Shown: positions 1-8,267 of the stretch, in pieces
How the letters are laid out: the number at the start of each line of letters is the position of its first letter
Position numbering within the stretch: the stretch's first letter is position 1
The notes under the pieces: generated by a model
Told to the model about the DNA's origin: nothing
Databases searched by the model: none
Seen by the model: the letters and a program-made list of their open reading frames with translations, nothing else
Made by a program: the position numbers and the translations under genes
Origin: an uncultured Planctomycetales bacterium
Lineage (GTDB): Bacteria; Planctomycetota; Planctomycetia; Pirellulales; S012-138
Direction of reading: 5' to 3'
Assembly: GCA_937982665.1 (NCBI GenBank)
Contig: CALJLD010000188.1
Span: 1 to 33,769 of the forward strand
DNA: 33,769 nt

Positions 1-17
1 CGACGCTCTTCCGATCT
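1..17 (+). other. Illumina adapter remnant
   Basis: The first 17 bases, CGACGCTCTTCCGATCT, are identical to the 3' end of the Illumina TruSeq universal adapter. Genomic sequence starts at position 18. The adapter also creates a false stop: its last T joined to TAG reads as TAA on the minus strand at 17-19, whereas the second copy of the repeat has TAG there. This is a library artefact at a contig edge, not biology. Confidence 0.93.
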
Positions 18-270
18 TAGCTCGCGAGTGAATCCTCTAGGGCTCCAGAAGGCATGTCAGTAGATGGCGAGTACATGAATAGGCACGCCGAAGTTGCATT
101 GTTTGAGCTGTTGCTGTGCAGGCTCCGATGTCTAGATCGAAGACGGTTGTCGAACGACGGTGATGGAAACTGACGCAACCAACTTGCATGAGCTCACGGT
201 CGATACGGACGGCAGGAATGACCAGCCAGGTTGCACAGGAAGGCGTGTCCTTGTGCTTGACGAAATCTGC
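18..270 (-). repeat. Dispersed repeat, copy 1 (decayed minus-strand reading frame)
   Basis: This segment is an imperfect direct copy of 17370-17607. The first 32 bases are identical, and so are 32 bases at 179-210 against 17518-17549; the rest differs by substitutions and short indels. On the minus strand both copies encode the same C-terminus, SACLFMYSPSTxMPSGALED followed by SLAS and a stop, and further upstream VQPxWSFLxSVSTVSSCKL and IGACTxTAQT. Third-base differences (TTC/TTT, TAC/TAT, CCT/CCG) suggest past selection on this frame. Copy 1 has lost a base near position 95 and gained bases around 146-160, so its frame is broken. I do not recognise the family. The contig breaks here, as expected for a repeat. 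Confidence 0.75.
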
Positions 271-425
271 GCAAATGCCGTTTATGCTGAGCAGGTCAAT
301 GTCTCTTCCAGGAGCTATGCCACCTTATAGACTGATCGCAGCTACAATTACCGGGGATCGCAACACGGCAGCTGCTCGCATGGTAACTGAGGTCGGCATG
401 TTTGGACTCGCTCCGACAGTTAGTT
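271..425. other. Non-coding stretch downstream of the alpha-E gene
   Basis: Between the repeat copy and the stop of the alpha-E gene I see no supported gene and no convincing hairpin terminator. Short open frames here are shadows or decayed sequence. Confidence 0.4.
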
Positions 426-1403
426 CTAGAACATCGCACTTGTGACTCCGCCCTCAGCTGGTGGTTCGATCGCAATAAATGTTTCGTGAATTGCATCGCC
501 GACCTCGTTAAGTTTGACTTGGAGTGTGTCCAGAAATTCGTGAAGGCCTTTGGAAATGATCTCGTCAACTGTCGAGTACGCCAGGTCGCTCCGCAGTTGT
601 CCTAATCGCTTGTCGGCTTCGTTCCAGAAAGTGCCTTCGGGGGAGCCCGAGATCGCGTGCAACGAACGCGTGGCGATATCTAAGCAGTGCATGATTGCCC
701 GAGGGAATTGACGATCTAGAACCAGGAAGCCAACAACGCGCTTCGGGGTTATCCCGTGGTGACGTTTGCGGTACATCTCAAAACCGCTCACGCTGCGCAG
801 GACGGCAGACCATTGCAAGTCGTCAATTGGAGTTCCAACATCTTGGACGTTCGGAAGCAGAGTGAAGTATTTGACGTCGAGAATCCGTGACGTCTTATCG
901 GCCCTTTCCAAGACGCGACCAAGCCTGGCAAAATGCCAAGCCTCACCTTGTGAGAATGTCGTAACCGTAATACCGACAAAAAGGTGATTGGAGTTCTTGA
1001 CGTAATGGAGAAACTCATTCGGTGACTCAAGATCGCCAGATTGGGAGGCTTCCCGAACGGTCAAGTAGACCTGGTTAATCTGTTCCCACATCTCGGAGGA
1101 AATCGACTCCCTCACACTTCGTGCGTTTTCACGAGCCGCCTGTACACACGAAAGAATTGAGCCAAGGTACTTATTGTCAAACGTGAGAAACCGGAGCACG
1201 TTTTCTCGTGTTGCATCGCCATATCGTTCATTGAAATACTCCTGATCGCCCGAAGCGAACACGAGCGCTTCCCACTGCTGGCTTGACCCCGGCGGCAGAT
1301 CAAGCGACATGTGATGCGTCACATCAACGAAGCGTGCTAGATTATCCGCGCGTTCGAGGTAACGGCTCATCCAATAGATGGAATCAGCGACTCGGCTTAA
1401 CAT
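426..1403 (-). CDS. Alpha-E domain protein (COG2307, PF04168)
   Basis: A 325-residue, mostly helical protein. The family hallmark, a conserved Glu-Arg pair, is seen twice: SRYLERADNLAR near the N-terminus and RVLERADKTSRILD in the middle. Alpha-E proteins have no proven reaction; comparative genomics places them with permuted ATP-grasp enzymes and transglutaminases as part of a predicted peptide-bond-forming system. I chose the ATG at 1403 because MLSRVADSIYWMSRYLER is the usual family start and because it lies one base after the TAG of the ATP-grasp gene (TAGCATG), which implies translational coupling. A longer frame open to 1478 only overlaps that gene. It is the last gene of the operon. 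Confidence 0.93.
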   Translation of the reverse strand: MLSRVADSIYWMSRYLERADNLARFVDVTHHMSLDLPPGSSQQWEALVFASGDQEYFNERYGDATRENVLRFLTFDNKYLGSILSCVQAARENARSVRESISSEMWEQINQVYLTVREASQSGDLESPNEFLHYVKNSNHLFVGITVTTFSQGEAWHFARLGRVLERADKTSRILDVKYFTLLPNVQDVGTPIDDLQWSAVLRSVSGFEMYRKRHHGITPKRVVGFLVLDRQFPRAIMHCLDIATRSLHAISGSPEGTFWNEADKRLGQLRSDLAYSTVDEIISKGLHEFLDTLQVKLNEVGDAIHETFIAIEPPAEGGVTSAMF

Positions 1404-1404
1404 G

Positions 1405-2910
1405 CTACTTTGCGCCACTCTCTGTGTGTTTCGATGGAATGGATTCCGCCAGGACCCACGTGTCTTTACTGCCGCCACCTTGCGAAGAATTAACGACGAG
1501 TGATCCCTTCTTCAGCGCCACTCTCGTTAGCCCGCCAGGCATCACGTACATGTCCTTCCCGTAGAGAATGTAGGGGCGGAAGTCGACATGCCGCCCTTCA
1601 AAGCGACCATCGGCATATGTCGGAATGCGTGAAAGTGCCAACGTGGGTTGCGCGATGTAGTTGCGCGGATTCTCGGTGATCAAGGTCGCGAACTTGGACC
1701 TCTGCTCATCCGTTGCGTGAGGGCCAACGAGCATTCCATAACCACCGGCTTCGTTGGCAGCCTTAACGACAAGCTTATCAAGGTTCGCAAGGACATATTG
1801 CCGATCCTCGTCGTCAAAGCACACATAAGTCTTGACGTTCGGAATGATTGGCTCTTGCTCCAGGTAGTAGCGGATAATCTTCTCAACGTAGGCATAGATC
1901 ACCTTGTCATCCGCGACTCCCGTGCCGGGCGCATTTGCGAGCGCGACACGGCCTTTCCGGTAGGTCTCCATCAAACCTGGAACGCCAAGGAGTGAGTCTT
2001 CACGAAATTCCTTGGGGTCAATGAAGTCGTCGTCGATGCGGCGGTAGATGATGTCAACACGACGAAAACCCTGAGTTGTGCGCATGCAAACAAAGCCGTC
2101 GCGGACGACCAAGTCCCTGCCTTCAACCAGTTCGACACCCATTTGCTGGGCAAGAAACGAATGCTCATAGTATGCGGAATTGAACGCTCCGGGTGTCAAC
2201 ACCGCGATGGTAGGCTCCATTCCTTCCGGCGCGAGTGTCTCAAGCATCGCCAGCAGCCGACCAGGATAATCCGCGACCGGGCGGACCCCTGACGCGTCAA
2301 ACACCCAAGGAAACGTTCGCTTCATGACGAAGCGGTTTTGTAGCACGTAAGACACTCCGGAAGGGCAACGAAGGTTGTCTTCCAACACGTAGACAGTACC
2401 GTCTCCATCTCGCACCAAATCCGTCCCTGTGATGTGGCACCAAATACCGTGAGGAGGCGTCAAGCCAACACACTGCGGACGGAACGAACGAGCGGTTTCG
2501 AGGATCTCCCGTGGGACGACGCCATCGGCAACGATCTTTTGTTCGTGGTAGATATCATCGATAAAGAGATTCAAGGCCTCGATGCGTTGTTTCAGGCCTT
2601 GTTCAAGCTTGGACCATTCGGGGGCGCTGATGATGCGGGGGACCAGATCAAATGGAAAGATCTTCTCGACACCCTGCTGATCTCCATAGACGTTGAATGT
2701 GATTCCCATTCGGAATAGCGAACGCTCCGCCATTTCCTGACGAATGCGAAACTCGCTGGCGGGAATACTCGCGATTTTCTCTATCAGCAATCGCGCACCG
2801 GGACGTGGTTCGCCCGAATCCTCGATCAGTTCGTCGTAAAAGCGATCGGTGCTATAGCCTTCGAACAACGAAGAAGGGAGTTCTTGAGATTGGCGCTGTG
2901 ATTGATCCAT
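1405..2910 (-). CDS. Circularly permuted ATP-grasp type 2 protein (COG2308)
   Basis: A 501-residue predicted carboxylate-amine/thiol ligase of the circularly permuted ATP-grasp type. Visible signatures are VYVLEDNLRCPSGVSYVLQN (residues 173-192), the nucleotide-binding lysine and glycine loop LVVKAANEAGGYGMLVG (380-396), the RHVDFRPYILYG strand (440-451) and the C-terminal LTRVALKKGSLVVNSSQGGG (461-480). The family is expected to activate a carboxylate with ATP and ligate it to an amine; the natural substrate is unknown. It follows the DUF2126 gene by 89 bases and is followed after one base by the alpha-E gene, its constant partner. Length is normal and all key segments are intact, so it should be active. 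Confidence 0.95.
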   Translation of the reverse strand: MDQSQRQSQELPSSLFEGYSTDRFYDELIEDSGEPRPGARLLIEKIASIPASEFRIRQEMAERSLFRMGITFNVYGDQQGVEKIFPFDLVPRIISAPEWSKLEQGLKQRIEALNLFIDDIYHEQKIVADGVVPREILETARSFRPQCVGLTPPHGIWCHITGTDLVRDGDGTVYVLEDNLRCPSGVSYVLQNRFVMKRTFPWVFDASGVRPVADYPGRLLAMLETLAPEGMEPTIAVLTPGAFNSAYYEHSFLAQQMGVELVEGRDLVVRDGFVCMRTTQGFRRVDIIYRRIDDDFIDPKEFREDSLLGVPGLMETYRKGRVALANAPGTGVADDKVIYAYVEKIIRYYLEQEPIIPNVKTYVCFDDEDRQYVLANLDKLVVKAANEAGGYGMLVGPHATDEQRSKFATLITENPRNYIAQPTLALSRIPTYADGRFEGRHVDFRPYILYGKDMYVMPGGLTRVALKKGSLVVNSSQGGGSKDTWVLAESIPSKHTESGAK

Positions 2911-2999
2911 CGCAGTGTGACTTGTTTTTACTCGCTTAAGTTGAGTCGGTGCAAAGCTCGCTTAACGACGTAGGAACTAATAAGCGAAGAACTCCTGGT

Positions 3000-5900
3000 C
3001 TATCTCCGCATCGGTCGTCGCAAATCAAGCGTCACAGGGTGACCAGAATACGGACGTTCATTCGCCGGTGCTGGCATCAAACCGGGCGTATGCCCGCTTG
3101 CGAAAAACCTCGCCGCGCGCCTGGCCTCCGCCTCATACGAATTCACAGGAAATGCCTGGTAGTTGCGACCTGCTGGATGAGCAACATGATATGTGCAACC
3201 ACCAACAGAGCGGCCGTTCCATTCGTCAAAGACATCGAAGACCAATGGAGTGTGGACAGGAATCGTGGGGTGCAGGCAACTTGGAGGCTGCCACGCTCGA
3301 TAGCGGATTCCGGCGACAAACTCGCCCTCTGTTCCCGTTGATGATAATGGCACACGGCGTCCATTGCATGCAACGACAAACCGACCATCTGTGAGCCCAT
3401 TGACTCTTATCTGCAGGCGTTCGAGCGAAGAGTCCACATATCGTGTGGTTCCTCCTCCCCCAGGCTCTTCCCCCAACACATACCATGGCTCAATGGCCTG
3501 CCGGAGTTCGAGCTGAATGTCACCGAGCTGTAGGGCGCCAATTTGAGGAAAACGAAACTCGAAATGCGGCAAGAACCAATCGACGTTGAGATCGAAACCG
3601 ACAGACCGCATTTCATCCATCACTTCGCGCAAGTCCTGCCAGACAAAGTGCGGTAGAAGAAAACGGTCGTGGAGCGACGTGCCCCAATGAATGAGTTTCT
3701 TTTCGTAGGGAGTTGCCCAGAAGCGTGCTACGAGTGCCCGCAGAAGTAGCTGTTGCGTTAAGCTCATCCGCGCATGGGGAGGCATCTCAAACCCGCGAAA
3801 TTCAACTAAGCCTAATCGTCCAGTGCTGCTGTCTGGGGAATAGAGCTTGTCGATGCAAAACTCGGCGCGGTGAGTATTGCCAGTCAGATCGATAAGCAGG
3901 TTGCGAAAAATGCGATCAACAAGCCAAGGTTGCGGCGGCGTAGCCTGTTCCCCGGGGCTCGGGATTTGTGCAAACGCGATCTCCAATTCTGACAAGGCAT
4001 CACGCCGACCCTCGTCAACGCGCGGAGCCTGACTCGTTGGCCCGATGAAGCTGCTGGAAAACAAGTAGGAAAGTGAGGGATGATTGTTCCAATATCCGAC
4101 GAAGCTCTTCAGGAGGTCCGGACGGCGCAGGAAGGGGCTATCCATTGGCGTCGGGCCGCCAAGCACAACATGATTCCCGCCTCCGGTGCCGGTGTGCCGA
4201 CCATCGAGGTCAAATTTTTCGGTGCCGAGCCGGCTAAGCCGCGCCTCTTCATAGAGCGCAATCGTCGACTCAACTAACTCCTCCCAGTCTTTCGCAGGGT
4301 GAGTGTTCACCTCAATGACGCCAGGATCAGGCGTCACTTTCAAGCTGCAGATGCGGTGATCTGGCGGTGGGAGATACCCTTCGAGAACGATCGGCTTGTC
4401 TAGACAACGCGCGGATTCCTCGACGGCCGCGACCAAGTCGACGAAGTCTTCGAGCCGTTCGGTTGGCGGCAGGAAAACGTGCAATTGCCCATCGCGTGGT
4501 TCCACGCAAAGGGCTGTTTGAATCACTGCCGCGTCATCATCGGACTCCTGGGTAGACTGCTCTGCTTGTCGTTCCCGAGCAGATTGCCAGTCGGACGCAG
4601 CGGCTGGAATCTCCAACTGCTGGCGAATGCCTGGATGCGGCGGCAACTCAGACCTTGTTACGGTTGGATCCGCAGGAATGAAATTCGGAATCAGGTTTGG
4701 CGGGGCCCAAGGCAGCGACTCCAAAGGCAATCGCAGCCCAATAGGCGAATCCCCAGGCATTAGCAGAACCGCCCCAGCGCGCACTGGCCAGCGACCGCTC
4801 TCCCATTTGGCTTGCGTCTGCCACCATTGGCGTTTGAGCGGAAGCACGTAACCCGCTGGCTCGCCGAGATTGGACTCGACAATTCGCGCCAGTCTTGCAC
4901 GTTCTTCTGCGTTCTTAAGCTTGTTGTCGGCAGGATCGACGTTGACCGGCAGGTGACGCTCTTTGGCGAGGTAATGCCAAACATCCTCGTAGACTGGGAC
5001 AGCGTGTTTCTTTTCGACTTCAAGAACGGAAGCAAGTGTTTGAATAAAGTCCTTTGCGTCAGAGGGAGTCACATCACCGCCGGCACCTTCTTCCGCTACA
5101 AGGCGATCGTCTAGCCAAAGTGGCTGCCCATCGGTCCGCCAAAGGCAACTGAAGGCCCAACGCGGTAGCGGCTCGCCGGGATACCATTTTCCCTGCCCAA
5201 AGTGCTGCACGCTCCCGGGTGCCAGCCGGTTCTTAAGTCGGGCGAGCAAGTCCGCCGCAAGTCGGCGCTTGTTCGGGCCGACAGCCGCTGTTGTCCATTC
5301 CGCGCCATCCATATCGTCGATAGATACGAACGTTGGCTCGCCTCCCATGGTAAGGCGGACATCGGCTGCCGTGAGTTTCTGATCGACGTGTATACCGACG
5401 GCATTGATGCGTTGCCATTCCTCCTCGGTGTAGGGTTTAGTAACGCGAGGATCCTCGTGAATTCGCGTGATCGACATCGAGTATTCGAACTCGGATTCGC
5501 AATCGTCAACACCCCCAGTGATCGGGGCTGCGGTCAAAGGGGCTGGCGTGCACGCCAAAGGAATGTGCCCCTCCCCAGCCAAAAGCCCGGAGGTAGGATC
5601 CAATCCGATCCAGCCGGCGCCAGGGATGTATGCCTCTGCCCAAGCGTGCAGATCCGTAAAGTCCTCGTCAGACCCCGTCGGACCATCGAGCGATTTTACG
5701 TCAGGGACGAGCTGGATGAGATAGCCCGAGACAAATCTGGCAGCGACGCCCAGGTTGCGGAGAATCTGAACAAGGAGCCAGGCGCTGTCGCGGCAGGAGC
5801 CAGTCTTGAGTTGCAGTGTTTCTTCGCAGGTCTGTACGCCCGGCTCCATCCGAATCACATAGTTGATCTCGTCCTGCAATCGTTGGTTCAGTGCGACCAA

Positions 5901-6332
5901 GAAGCTGACAGTGTTTTCCTCGCGGATATCGAGCCGTTTCAGCCATTCGCTTAACCGAGGCCCGAGCTTCTCTCGCTCTAGGAAAGGTCGAAGATCGCTG
6001 GCAACCAACTCTTCGTAATGAAGAGGCCACTCTTCGGCAGCCGGTTCGACAAAAAAATCGAACGGGTTCACTACGGTCAACTCAGCGATCAAATCAACTT
6101 CCACCGAGAACTCGCGGACTTTATCAGGGAACACGCACCTCGCGAGGAAATTCCCGTGTGGATCTTGTTGCCAATTCTCAAAGTGGTCGCCAGGCGCAAC
6201 ATTGAGTGAGTAGGAGAGGATCGGCGTGCGGCAATGCGGCGCAGGGCGAAGCCGTATCACTTGTGGAGACAAGCCGACCAATCGGTCATAGCGATAGCTT
6301 GTGTGATGATTCAACGCGACTCGAATTGTCAT
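3000..6332 (-). CDS. Transglutaminase-like protein fused to DUF2126 putative amidoligase (COG4196)
   Basis: An 1110-residue two-part protein. Residues 1-85 match the bacterial transglutaminase N-terminal region. Residues about 145-260 are the papain-like transglutaminase core with a full triad: Cys180 in KTGSCRDSAW, His229 in DLHAWAEAY and Asp245 in GLDPTSG. From about residue 300 to the end is DUF2126 (PF09899, named putative amidoligase), including LTMGGEPTFVS and HFGQGKWYPGEPLPRW. Bacterial transglutaminase-fold proteins are often peptidases, so the first half may cleave or transfer an amide bond and the second half may form one. There is no signal peptide or membrane segment, so it is probably cytoplasmic. 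It lies 46 bases after the other transglutaminase gene. The ATG at 6332 starts directly into the conserved TIRVALNHHTSYRYD. Confidence 0.95.
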   Translation of the reverse strand: MTIRVALNHHTSYRYDRLVGLSPQVIRLRPAPHCRTPILSYSLNVAPGDHFENWQQDPHGNFLARCVFPDKVREFSVEVDLIAELTVVNPFDFFVEPAAEEWPLHYEELVASDLRPFLEREKLGPRLSEWLKRLDIREENTVSFLVALNQRLQDEINYVIRMEPGVQTCEETLQLKTGSCRDSAWLLVQILRNLGVAARFVSGYLIQLVPDVKSLDGPTGSDEDFTDLHAWAEAYIPGAGWIGLDPTSGLLAGEGHIPLACTPAPLTAAPITGGVDDCESEFEYSMSITRIHEDPRVTKPYTEEEWQRINAVGIHVDQKLTAADVRLTMGGEPTFVSIDDMDGAEWTTAAVGPNKRRLAADLLARLKNRLAPGSVQHFGQGKWYPGEPLPRWAFSCLWRTDGQPLWLDDRLVAEEGAGGDVTPSDAKDFIQTLASVLEVEKKHAVPVYEDVWHYLAKERHLPVNVDPADNKLKNAEERARLARIVESNLGEPAGYVLPLKRQWWQTQAKWESGRWPVRAGAVLLMPGDSPIGLRLPLESLPWAPPNLIPNFIPADPTVTRSELPPHPGIRQQLEIPAAASDWQSARERQAEQSTQESDDDAAVIQTALCVEPRDGQLHVFLPPTERLEDFVDLVAAVEESARCLDKPIVLEGYLPPPDHRICSLKVTPDPGVIEVNTHPAKDWEELVESTIALYEEARLSRLGTEKFDLDGRHTGTGGGNHVVLGGPTPMDSPFLRRPDLLKSFVGYWNNHPSLSYLFSSSFIGPTSQAPRVDEGRRDALSELEIAFAQIPSPGEQATPPQPWLVDRIFRNLLIDLTGNTHRAEFCIDKLYSPDSSTGRLGLVEFRGFEMPPHARMSLTQQLLLRALVARFWATPYEKKLIHWGTSLHDRFLLPHFVWQDLREVMDEMRSVGFDLNVDWFLPHFEFRFPQIGALQLGDIQLELRQAIEPWYVLGEEPGGGGTTRYVDSSLERLQIRVNGLTDGRFVVACNGRRVPLSSTGTEGEFVAGIRYRAWQPPSCLHPTIPVHTPLVFDVFDEWNGRSVGGCTYHVAHPAGRNYQAFPVNSYEAEARRAARFFASGHTPGLMPAPANERPYSGHPVTLDLRRPMRR

Positions 6333-6378
6333 AGCCGTTTACGCGTCCGTGCGACGTTGGGAGATAAGTCGTTGATGA

Positions 6379-8262
6379 TCAGGTATCGGGATGGCTGGGC
6401 AAACCATTGTCGGCCGGATCGGGCGTTGGTGTCTCATCCGTCACTTTGACGGCCACGGTCAAGGTTTCCGTGCCACCTCCGCGGAAGATTGTCCCGCTGG
6501 TGGGTGTCGCGTCGCGATAGTTGCGTCCGGCAGCTACGCGGATGTGATCCAAGTTTGCTTCGCAAGCGTTTGTCGGATCGAACCCTCTCCAGCCAGCCAT
6601 TGGCAAGTAAACCTCGGCCCAGGCATGCGAAGCGTCAGACTGAGCTGTGTTGACATAGTCCGCAGCCGTATAAATGTATCCAACACGATATCGCGCCGGA
6701 ACTCCGAGCAGACGGGCAAGGCAAATAAACAGGTTTGCAAAATCTTGGCAAACGCCTTCTCGACTTGCGAACACATCATAGGGCGTGGTCTCAACTGTCG
6801 TCGATCCAGGCAAGTAGCGAAAGTCGCTGTTGATTGTGCGGTTAATGTCGCGGAGTGCTTCGACAAGATCGTAGTCTTGCCGCTCCACGAAGCTCATGGC
6901 GTAATCGGACAATTCTTGCAGCTGGGTCTCGGGGAGTTCCTGCGGCAGCAAATACGCATGCATCATTTGCCGTTGCCAAGGCATCCAGACGAGCGGGATG
7001 GTAGCCTTTTCGTGGGGCAGGACGAGGTTGGAATCGTCCAGGATCTGGACCAGGGCGTCCATGCGAATACGAAACTCTGTGTAAGGGGAATCAACAACAA
7101 CCCGCAATGCCGAGTTTCCAAAGACGTCCTCATAGTCATTTTGGCGCCCTGTTGGCTCCAAACTCAGTCGATACTCCAACAACTGCTGGCTGTGATCCTG
7201 AATCGGCTTGAGCCGAAACATGTGAATACTGTGGTCTACTTGCGTCGCGTATTCGTAAGACGTCTCATGGGAGATCCGTAGCAATCGCCGGACCAATCCC
7301 GTGTTGTTAGACGTTTGAGCTGATGCCAGCGTGAATGCTTGAGCAGCAAGAACCGGGCGAAGTGGTAGGTCTGCGGTTTCGGAGATCAGTGGCGCACCCT
7401 GAGCTGTGCTTCCTTCCAAAGGTTTGACGAGAGTTGAAGTCTGGGTCGATTGCCCCTCGCTATTCCAGATCACCTTGCCACGGCGAACAATAAGGAACTG
7501 ACCCGGGCTCATCTGCTCCCATCCCTCTTCTTGCCATGGGTGCGTGGTCACAGCCCACAACGTTCGGTTGAAGTCGCGCGGATCAGACAGATCAAGATGC
7601 AGGTCGTGTGGAAGTTTGAATGCTGAATCTTCATGCGGAGGCGCGAGCCTACGCTGAAAAAGAGGGGCCTCGGCTTGCAGATCACAATAGGCCAGCAAGT
7701 CGATCCCATCTGAGACCACGACACTTACAGGGCCTGCTTCGTTGAGCTGTTTCAACCAAGTTTGCAATTGCGGCCAGCCTGGCTGGCAAATTGTACGTCC
7801 TCCCGAAGCTATGATCTGGTTTAGGAGCCAACAGAAGACATATTCGCCTGTCGTACGGCCAACGGGTTCGATTGTCGAGTTCGGAGCCAGCTCCGGAAGG
7901 TTCTGCCTTTCTTCGAGCTTGATCGACTCCGAAACCAGGCAGGCAACATCGCGTCTGCCAAAGCTCCGTACGAATGGCTGCACATCCTGCTGCGAAAGCT
8001 GCTTGGAAGTGGAGGTCGTGCTAACGAAATACGAAGTCGAACGGTAGCGAGTTGAGCGTTGCCAAGCCAAATCGGCAGTCTCGGATGCTATATCCACCAC
8101 ATCTTTGACAACCGCTGCCGCGGCATCGTCATTCGGAAACCAAGCGATGCCCCAGTTTAGAGAATCCGCCACACTCAATCGCACCGCCGGGGCGGCTGGC
8201 ATGTCAAGAGAGACCGCATGTACGTGATGGGTGGAAGCTTTCCGGACGGGACGGGTGCCCAT
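6379..8262 (-). CDS. Transglutaminase-like protein with degenerate class II glutamine amidotransferase-like N-domain
   Basis: A 627-residue protein from the ATG at 8262, five bases after the glutaminase stop; a TTG at 8277 would overlap that gene. Residues about 324-600 form a transglutaminase: LLRISHETSYEYATQVDHSI, then the triad Cys505 (REGVCQDFAN), His546 (ASHAWAEVY) and Asp562 (GFDPTN). Residues about 15-275 resemble a YafJ-type class II glutamine amidotransferase: NWGIAWFPNDDAA, then RSTSYFVSTT, QQDVQPFVRSFGRRD, and WAVTTHPWQEEGWEQMSPGQ with FLIVRRGKV. However, there is no Cys after the initiator Met, the usual H-x-R after the FV strand reads STTS, and the HNGDL loop reads VSESIKL. This half is therefore probably catalytically dead. 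The N-domain call is by pattern only. Confidence 0.88.
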   Translation of the reverse strand: MGTRPVRKASTHHVHAVSLDMPAAPAVRLSVADSLNWGIAWFPNDDAAAAVVKDVVDIASETADLAWQRSTRYRSTSYFVSTTSTSKQLSQQDVQPFVRSFGRRDVACLVSESIKLEERQNLPELAPNSTIEPVGRTTGEYVFCWLLNQIIASGGRTICQPGWPQLQTWLKQLNEAGPVSVVVSDGIDLLAYCDLQAEAPLFQRRLAPPHEDSAFKLPHDLHLDLSDPRDFNRTLWAVTTHPWQEEGWEQMSPGQFLIVRRGKVIWNSEGQSTQTSTLVKPLEGSTAQGAPLISETADLPLRPVLAAQAFTLASAQTSNNTGLVRRLLRISHETSYEYATQVDHSIHMFRLKPIQDHSQQLLEYRLSLEPTGRQNDYEDVFGNSALRVVVDSPYTEFRIRMDALVQILDDSNLVLPHEKATIPLVWMPWQRQMMHAYLLPQELPETQLQELSDYAMSFVERQDYDLVEALRDINRTINSDFRYLPGSTTVETTPYDVFASREGVCQDFANLFICLARLLGVPARYRVGYIYTAADYVNTAQSDASHAWAEVYLPMAGWRGFDPTNACEANLDHIRVAAGRNYRDATPTSGTIFRGGGTETLTVAVKVTDETPTPDPADNGLPSHPDT

Positions 8263-8267
8263 TGGGT

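Noticed and set aside
5202..5954. A 250-codon plus-strand open frame opposite the DUF2126 gene.
   Set aside because: It is a shadow of the minus-strand transglutaminase/DUF2126 gene, whose catalytic motifs are intact; the plus frame has no recognisable content.
6391..7281. A 296-codon plus-strand open frame opposite the second transglutaminase gene.
   Set aside because: It lies antisense to the conserved Cys/His/Asp region and matches no family pattern.
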